Shown: positions 59,358 through 64,000 of the stretch, piece after piece
How the letters are laid out: every line of letters starts with the position of its first letter
Numbering within the stretch: position 1 is the first letter of the stretch
Source of the DNA: Blastomussa wellsi
Taxonomy: Eukaryota; Cnidaria; Anthozoa; Scleractinia; Plerogyridae
Length of the DNA stretch: 64,000 bases
Direction: 5' to 3'
Assembly: GCA_947652115.1 (NCBI GenBank)
Contig: OX393573.1
Span: 8,499,268 to 8,563,267 of the forward strand
The notes under the pieces: model-generated
Seen by the model: the letters and a program-made list of their open reading frames with translations, nothing else
Told to the model about the DNA's origin: nothing
Databases searched by the model: none
Translations under genes and position numbers: made by a program

Positions 59358-60149
59358 ATGGAATCTATCGAGGATGCTGTCAAACCGAGTCGTTCCCTGT
59401 GTAGAGATCCTTCGATACTCTTTCACCCTACACGCTACAAGCGAGATTGCATCGTGGACCGCATCCGAGAACTCGTGCGCGCAACGTACGCATTGCAGTG
59501 GCTTCACAAGGCCGTCGAATTGCAACATGCTCCCGAGTGCCATCAAACAGCCTTGTGCGTTCTGGGTTTTGACCACCCGCTAGCGTGTCTGATGGAAGAC
59601 GATGTCGATCCAAGCGTGCGATCTCGTGCAATCACGTTACTGGCCCCGCCAAACATGACTTCGCCAGTGCCGCCTCCGATCGCTACGCCTTGGATGGATG
59701 CCTTATCCGTGTTGTGCTGTGAAGCCGGGAAACCGCGGGAGATGGAACGGTTTGTGGATGCCTTGTTTCATTCGCCCGAGCTTCAGACCGAACGCGGAAC
59801 GATATGGATAATGTGGCTCTGTTTACTATCGTGCCTGGTGTTTCCTTTGGATAACGATAACCCCCTTACGCGACCCGTCATGGACACTACGACTTGCACG
59901 TTGGCAAATAAGTCAACACCGACTGTCGCCTTTAGTCCTATAGAGGAATGCGTCCTGACCATCATGCTCATGGCATCGACCGGTGACGCGATCCAGACAT
60001 TACGCCCGTGGAATGACGCCAATGCAAAGCACGACGACGACCTTCGTCTAGAAGCCCTGATGGAGAACATTGCAGGGAAGATTGTCGTCGGCGAGAGCGA
60101 TGGCAAGTGCCAAGTGGATCTACAAGAGGAAGACGAGATACTCACGTAA
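59358..60149 (+). CDS. Unrecognised viral protein nested antisense in terminase intron 2, 263 aa
   Basis: The first ATG of the frame is at 59358, giving 263 residues. The gene fits the intron almost exactly: its start is 29 bp from the intron's acceptor and its stop extends 4 bp into exon 2. The protein looks soluble and helical with an acidic C terminus; a hydrophobic stretch at about residues 152-167 (around IMWLCLLSCLVF) may be a buried helix. In Herpesviridae the UL15 intron carries UL16 and UL17 on the opposite strand, and this gene occupies an equivalent kind of position, but I see no sequence resemblance that would allow me to equate it with either. Confidence 0.78.
   Translation: MESIEDAVKPSRSLCRDPSILFHPTRYKRDCIVDRIRELVRATYALQWLHKAVELQHAPECHQTALCVLGFDHPLACLMEDDVDPSVRSRAITLLAPPNMTSPVPPPIATPWMDALSVLCCEAGKPREMERFVDALFHSPELQTERGTIWIMWLCLLSCLVFPLDNDNPLTRPVMDTTTCTLANKSTPTVAFSPIEECVLTIMLMASTGDAIQTLRPWNDANAKHDDDLRLEALMENIAGKIVVGESDGKCQVDLQEEDEILT
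60140..60145 (-). other. 5' splice site of terminase intron 2 (GTGAGT)
   Basis: The minus strand reads TTTTTTAC then GTGAGT, a near-ideal metazoan-type donor. Homology to the terminase family stops at this point and resumes after the acceptor at 59329. Confidence 0.82.
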
Positions 60150-60706
60150 AAAAGCTGTTGCGTTGTCTTAAGGAGAATACACAAGCCGATACCACTTGTC
60201 TTGCTTGCTGCTTGCACTGGATCGATTACCACAGCAATGGTCTGTACGGTGGAGAGCACTTGTTCAGTCAGGTCGACCCGGCGATACTTTGCCACCTGGG
60301 CAATGAGGTTGGGAGGGAATACTAGTTGTTTCCCTGCACCGTCCGTACCCGAGTGACCCATGACCTCCCGCTGGTAGAAACCTTCCACCAGCATTTCCAT
60401 GACGCGTTCCACTAACCCTTTTTTACCAGGAGTGAGATCGATGTGTCCCGGTCTTAGATAGAACCTGTGCACGCAGGTCTCTGTATGGCCAGCGCAACGA
60501 TCGCAGACCATGGTGTGATGTATGCTATACACGTCCGGGAATTGCATCAGACGCGTCAACCAGTGGCCCGCCGGCATGGCGGAACACAACAGTGTCATGA
60601 CGACTTGTCGTTTCATGAGGTAGGCCATGGTCGATGCCACTGCATCGTTGCGATTGAAACCCGCCTCTTCTATGACCGCCACGTCTGGGGATTGTCCTCG
60701 GCCACT
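60146..60706 (-). CDS. Terminase large subunit, internal exon (Walker B to first nuclease residue)
   Basis: A 187-codon exon, phase 0 at both ends, of the packaging ATPase/nuclease conserved in all herpesviruses. In order it has a GRGQSPD segment, the Walker B strand VAVIEEAGF, the coupling motif around LLCSAMP, a Cys/His patch CDRCAGHTETC at about residues 57-67, and the nuclease strand VVIDPVQAASKTSGIG, whose Asp is the first metal ligand. The exon opens after a long pyrimidine tract ending in CAG. The Walker A part is missing and no suitable frame for it exists on the minus strand between here and 64000, so the 5' exon must lie beyond the window. The frame also continues past the donor but loses all family similarity there. 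The Walker B motif has Glu-Glu rather than the usual Asp-Glu. Confidence 0.93.
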
Positions 60707-60730
60707 CTGTGGTAAAAGAGAAAAAAACCG
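60707..60730 (-). other. 3' splice site of terminase intron 1
   Basis: The minus strand reads TTTTTTTCTCTTTTACCACAG just before exon codon 1, with a branch-like TTCAC a little upstream (about 60731-60735). The intron's 5' end is not in the window, so it is at least 3.29 kb. Its position just before Walker B matches where the UL15 intron falls in Herpesviridae. Confidence 0.8.
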
Positions 60731-60745
60731 GTGAATATAGAGAGC

Positions 60746-61903
60746 ATGATCATGCCTTTGTATCTGGACCTAAGCAAAATATACGCAATGACCGAGGCAG
60801 AAAACGCAAACGCAGCAACGAAAGGGGTGGTGGCAGACACGGGGTGGATCGAAGACGCGCTGGTCTTGAGCCACGCGTTGCGCCCATCCCCTCCAGTTTA
60901 TATGTTGCCCCTAATCAAAGAGCACCGGCAATGGGCATGCGACGATTTTGTCCTGCGTCTGGCGCGAAAGAAACACGGGGTGTTCACGAGTACGTCTTTC
61001 GACGTTGTCGGCAGTCTGCACAGGTGTCGACCAGAGGACTTTGTATACGTTCACGAACCATTGGGGGTCATGGCCTGTCTGATACACATGGTGGTCCATC
61101 GATGCGGAGCCTCTTGGAGGCAAGTGGCGTCGTGGATCGACCTGCCTAACAACGGATCGTCATTGCATTGTCGCCGCCTTCTCGTGGGTGGTAAGAACGA
61201 ACCGAACTGGTGTTGTGCGTTTTCTCGAAAACGCCTTTCTGAGGCGGATGATCTCGAGCTAACGACCACCCCAATAAACGACATGTACGATCTCGCGGGT
61301 AAAGTATACGGTGCAAAGGGGTCCCTGAGTCAACAGGGCGCGAATGTACACTTGTCCGTCGGATGTACCTACAGGACTCGAAAGCGCGCGTTTGACGACG
61401 CATTCCATTTCGGTATCAAGAAAAGTGCTTTATTGAAACAAGTCGTAGACACTATGGTCGACGCGTTGGTGAACCCTTCTAAACGAGCTAGGTACAACGC
61501 GATCGTTGAACAGCAAAGTGGACAACGTAAATCATTTTTGAATCTCGAACCATCGACCCCAGGCATCCAATTTCTATTACGGGTGCGTCTCTTGGAACTA
61601 TGCGAGCGGCTACTGGAAGAATTAAGAGGATGCAAAGTAGACTTAAACTCTCTCGTTTTTATTGCCTTGCGCGTCACGATAGAAGGTCCAAAGTCGGGAA
61701 AGTTTGTTGCCGTACCTCGTCTTCCGGTGAGAATTTTAAAACCTCTTCCGATCGAGACAGTGTTTACGACGGCCTTTGATATCTCTCTTCGCCAATACTC
61801 CAAGACTTTCAAGAGGATACAGCTTGTCATTGGCGATCCTCAATTCACCCGTCAAATGGGTTGGTGCGTCGAGTCCGACGAGACAGCATCAGTTACCAAG
61901 TGA
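60746..61903 (+). CDS. Unrecognised viral protein antisense in terminase intron 1, 385 aa
   Basis: The first ATG is at 60746 (another at 60752), giving 385 residues. The protein looks globular, with many Cys and Trp in residues 60-160 (including HRCRPED, HRCGASW and NWCCAFS patches) and a beta-rich C-terminal third. The start is only 39 bp from the terminase intron acceptor on the other strand. The stop overlaps the end of the minus-strand 163-aa gene by 52 nt. A capsid or triplex-type protein is one possibility given the size and neighbourhood, but I find no motif that decides it. Confidence 0.78.
   Translation: MIMPLYLDLSKIYAMTEAENANAATKGVVADTGWIEDALVLSHALRPSPPVYMLPLIKEHRQWACDDFVLRLARKKHGVFTSTSFDVVGSLHRCRPEDFVYVHEPLGVMACLIHMVVHRCGASWRQVASWIDLPNNGSSLHCRRLLVGGKNEPNWCCAFSRKRLSEADDLELTTTPINDMYDLAGKVYGAKGSLSQQGANVHLSVGCTYRTRKRAFDDAFHFGIKKSALLKQVVDTMVDALVNPSKRARYNAIVEQQSGQRKSFLNLEPSTPGIQFLLRVRLLELCERLLEELRGCKVDLNSLVFIALRVTIEGPKSGKFVAVPRLPVRILKPLPIETVFTTAFDISLRQYSKTFKRIQLVIGDPQFTRQMGWCVESDETASVTK
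61658..61663 (-). terminator. Possible polyadenylation signal for the 163-aa gene
   Basis: Minus-strand AATAAA about 190 nt after the stop at 61852, inside the antisense 385-aa gene. Another AATAAA lies further on at 61429-61434. Weak evidence by itself. Confidence 0.3.
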
Positions 61904-62343
61904 CTAGAAAGCAAGCCGCCCTTGTTGCCTCGTGGTTCTGCGTCTTCGGTTTCGTCTTGCAACTCTTGTTCCCCCCCGTGATCTTTCTGTCCCACTCCGT
62001 CGTCAAGGAGACTATAGACAGGGTCGTTTGGAGCAGACGTGTCGTCGTGGTCGTCCGCGACTAAATCTTCCAAGTGGGAACGAGTTGCAGAGTCCGAGGT
62101 TTCTGGGTCGGCAACGGTTCGTGCGAGAAAGTCGAACAAGAAGCCGAAGAACATTTTGTGCAACTGGTGTTCAAAAACAGACGCCAGATCATCCTCTGGT
62201 GGTGGTAGCCCCATGAATGCTCTTTCTCGACATTTCAGATACGTTCGCATGCTATCGAGAATCTCAGGTTTATCTCGGATGCCGTCAAGGGAAAGATGTG
62301 AGTGGACAGTATTGAAGATCGGCTCAAGTGCCAAAAAACTCAT
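61852..62343 (-). CDS. Acidic-tailed viral protein, 163 aa, unknown
   Basis: A 163-residue protein with a compact N-terminal half (helical, Phe-rich around residues 60-72, with a PPPEDD turn near 47-52) and an Asp/Glu/Ser-rich, probably disordered C-terminal half. It starts at ATG 62343, divergent from the gene at 62423, and its last 52 nt overlap the end of the 385-aa gene tail to tail. It lies inside terminase intron 1 on the same strand. I asked whether it could be the terminase 5' exon and rejected that, because it has no Walker A motif or family similarity. Function is unknown. Confidence 0.62.
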   Translation of the reverse strand: MSFLALEPIFNTVHSHLSLDGIRDKPEILDSMRTYLKCRERAFMGLPPPEDDLASVFEHQLHKMFFGFLFDFLARTVADPETSDSATRSHLEDLVADDHDDTSAPNDPVYSLLDDGVGQKDHGGEQELQDETEDAEPRGNKGGLLSSHLVTDAVSSDSTHQPI

Positions 62344-62422
62344 AGTGACAATACCAATTACAATAGCGATAATAAAGGTGCATATTAGTAAGTCTCGAGT
62401 TGAATCGTCTTATTGTCCCAGC
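62344..62422. promoter_or_regulatory. Short AT-rich divergent intergenic region
   Basis: 79 bp between the start codons of the 163-aa minus-strand gene and the plus-strand gene at 62423, AT-rich in a GC-balanced neighbourhood, so probably a bidirectional promoter. A plus-strand AATAAA at 62371-62376 could also serve as the poly(A) signal for the upstream plus-strand genes (59358 and 60746). Confidence 0.45.
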
Positions 62423-64000
62423 ATGGCCTATAGAAATCCGAGTTTGAATAGTACGACCACTGTCGCACTCGTTCCCAGGGAAGAGGAAGCACGAGTGTCC
62501 CGCGTGCTCGGCGCATTACGTCAGGCTTCTGCGCTGGTCCGTACAGTCGTCAATGGTGAACGGTTGGGACATCTAGACAATCCTTCGGAATTGGGTGAGG
62601 AGTTTCTCGCAGCGGCTTACGAGCGGATCAACGACGCGAATCGAGAGTTGTTAAGATTGGGGAGCGATGATGTCCAAGGCGTCGAAAGTGTTTTCGAAGC
62701 GTACGTAGAAGGATCGACCTTCATCACTTCCTCTCTGTTAGGTCATTGGACTACCCCATTGACCGTACCCGCCACGTTTTTCGGGCAGTGGGCCTACGTG
62801 CGCAGAAACCACGAACTTGATGGGACCGTGCCATGGTATGTCGTAGCCGTTGCCATTGCGTGGATAAAATGCACAGTTTCTCTGTGGACGGAGTGTCCTA
62901 CCAGCGAACAGTTGGCACAAGAAGTACGAACCGCATTTGCCGAGTTGGCAAGTGTCAGCGGCCTCGAGCCCTTGATAGAGCGTCTGAGAGGGATCTCTGA
63001 CGTTGATTTGTTTTACTATGTTCACCATCTAATGCAGGGAAACGGTCCTCGCGACGATACCGACCGACTTTTCGCGAGAACGCTGCAATGGGCAAGAGAT
63101 CGTGTGGAGACCGTGTTGCCTCGAGGAGAGTTAGAATTGATGGTTCAGGCACAGAGAGACTTGTTTGAACAGCTGTCGAAAAACCCTGCGTCTCTGCCAG
63201 CGGGCAACCCGGCGGTCGGTCTAGAGTTCATTGGGCCAATCAGGCTGATTGCTCGTATGTCGCCGACCGGTAACATACCTACCGATGGAACGCACCAGGC
63301 CGCCCTCGCCCAGGTTCACGACGAGGTTCTAAAGGGGATGCATCGCTACACCAAAGCTACGGAAGCTGCACAAGAAACAAACGAGATGCTGGCTATGTAC
63401 CGCCAGGAGGTTTGGCAAGGGAAGGTTGGAATGCCGCCAGCCACTCGCCATGGAACAAGCGTCGCCTACAGTGAATATTCTGCAGGTTACCAGCCGTCGA
63501 CGTTAGAGGGTTCGTTAGCCAAGGATCGTTCCAATGACTTTCTAGACGAGGAAGATGACGACGAAGGCGAGGAGGTGAACTACGAGGATGCGGAGGACGA
63601 ATCGTTAGAAGAAGAAGAAGAAGAAGAAGAAGAAGAAGAAGGTCGAATGCAAGAGGCAATAGAAACACGTCAACGTCTCTTTTCCACAAAGGCAGCCGTT
63701 GGCCTTGTTCCGGTTAGACAAGAAGTCGAAGCACTGGACTTTGACGACTCGCGATCTTCTTATGCGGCTTCAACCCTGAGCAGCTTTTCTGGACCATGGC
63801 CCACGAGGGCACCATCAGTGTCAGGTTCTGTAACCAGTGATCATTCCTTTGGCAACGCTTTTCAGCAGGCGATCGCTATTCGATCACGTGACTCGGGTCC
63901 AGCCATGACGCCGGTGGAAAATGTAACAGAGACAGTCGCCTTTGAAGATGATAACAGATCGAGCTACAACCCGTCGGTCATAAGTCAATGGACTAGTAAC
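62423..64000 (+). CDS. Large acidic viral protein, at least 526 aa, cut by window end
   Basis: The frame opens at ATG 62423 and stays open for 526 codons to the last base, so the C terminus is outside. The first 330 residues look helical and globular, with one hydrophobic stretch at about residues 112-155 (two Trp-rich segments) that could be a buried or membrane-associated region. From about residue 370 the composition turns highly acidic, with an 11-residue Glu run (about 396-406) encoded by (GAA)11 at 63608-63640. After that it is Ser/Thr-rich and apparently disordered. No family is recognised. Large proteins with acidic, Ser-rich tails are common among herpesvirus tegument and regulatory proteins, but that is only a resemblance in composition. 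Confidence 0.75.
   Translation, partial: MAYRNPSLNSTTTVALVPREEEARVSRVLGALRQASALVRTVVNGERLGHLDNPSELGEEFLAAAYERINDANRELLRLGSDDVQGVESVFEAYVEGSTFITSSLLGHWTTPLTVPATFFGQWAYVRRNHELDGTVPWYVVAVAIAWIKCTVSLWTECPTSEQLAQEVRTAFAELASVSGLEPLIERLRGISDVDLFYYVHHLMQGNGPRDDTDRLFARTLQWARDRVETVLPRGELELMVQAQRDLFEQLSKNPASLPAGNPAVGLEFIGPIRLIARMSPTGNIPTDGTHQAALAQVHDEVLKGMHRYTKATEAAQETNEMLAMYRQEVWQGKVGMPPATRHGTSVAYSEYSAGYQPSTLEGSLAKDRSNDFLDEEDDDEGEEVNYEDAEDESLEEEEEEEEEEEGRMQEAIETRQRLFSTKAAVGLVPVRQEVEALDFDDSRSSYAASTLSSFSGPWPTRAPSVSGSVTSDHSFGNAFQQAIAIRSRDSGPAMTPVENVTETVAFEDDNRSSYNPSVISQWTSN
63608..63640 (+). repeat. (GAA)11 microsatellite inside a coding region
   Basis: Eleven uninterrupted GAA codons encoding a Glu run, likely to vary in length between isolates or copies. 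Confidence 0.9.

Larger units (their letters stand above)
59329..60145 (-). other. Intron 2 of the terminase gene, 817 nt, containing an antisense gene
   Basis: Bounded by a GTGAGT donor at 60145-60140 and a CAG acceptor at 59331-59329, joining two exons that are both in phase 0. Nearly the entire intron is occupied by the plus-strand 263-aa gene. Confidence 0.85.

Noticed and set aside
59783..60145. Continuation of the terminase frame past the GTGAGT donor
   Set aside because: Similarity to the family ends at the donor; the continuation is Ser/Arg-rich antisense of the nested 263-aa gene.
61852..62343. The 163-aa gene as the missing terminase 5' exon
   Set aside because: No Walker A motif, no family similarity, and it has its own stop codon.

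Overview
This window looks like a scaffold from a eukaryotic nuclear genome assembly. It has two unrelated halves separated by a run of exactly 200 N.

Left half (1-48964): one continuous head-to-tail satellite array. The monomer is 147 bp, about 41.5% GC, and there are roughly 320 copies. Single-base differences between monomers define several nested higher-order repeats: a 3,391-bp unit, a 3,988-bp unit, a 588-bp unit, and a very large duplication in which about 1-20500 recurs as about 22236-48600. Eleven complete, apparently identical copies of a 153-bp element with 28-bp terminal inverted repeats (MITE-like) lie in the array, all at the same monomer position, plus a twelfth cut off by the gap. 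I find no supportable gene here. The last 2 kb before the gap has a burst of single-base indels, which suggests unpolished sequence at a contig end.

Right half (49165-64000): a compact, mostly intronless, gene-dense region on both strands that looks like a herpesvirus-type (Duplodnaviria) DNA virus. The anchor is the packaging terminase ATPase/nuclease on the minus strand. It has two recognisable exons (60146-60706 and 58612-59328) with textbook splice signals. The 5' exon carrying the Walker A motif is not in the window. Each intron holds genes on the opposite strand, as does the UL15 intron of Herpesviridae. Other recognisable genes are a portal-like protein (53314-55053) and two tandem YqaJ/lambda-exonuclease-type nucleases of equal coding length, one interrupted by an in-frame TAG. 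The remaining genes (coiled-coil, multi-pass membrane, Cys-motif and acidic proteins) are not recognised.

Layout of the viral half: the minus-strand genes fall into three blocks, each ending in an AATAAA signal. They are terminase / nuclease 2 / nuclease 1 / 351-aa protein (ending near 55940), membrane protein / portal / 476-aa protein (near 51895), and 238-aa / 360-aa proteins (near 49300). This resembles the 3'-coterminal transcript families of herpesviruses. Plus-strand genes lie between or inside these blocks. Packaging (terminase, portal) and DNA recombination or maturation (nucleases) are the only functions I can assign.

Whether the viral block is an integrated (endogenous) virus beside a host satellite, or a scaffolding join of two unrelated contigs, cannot be decided here because the junction is inside the gap.
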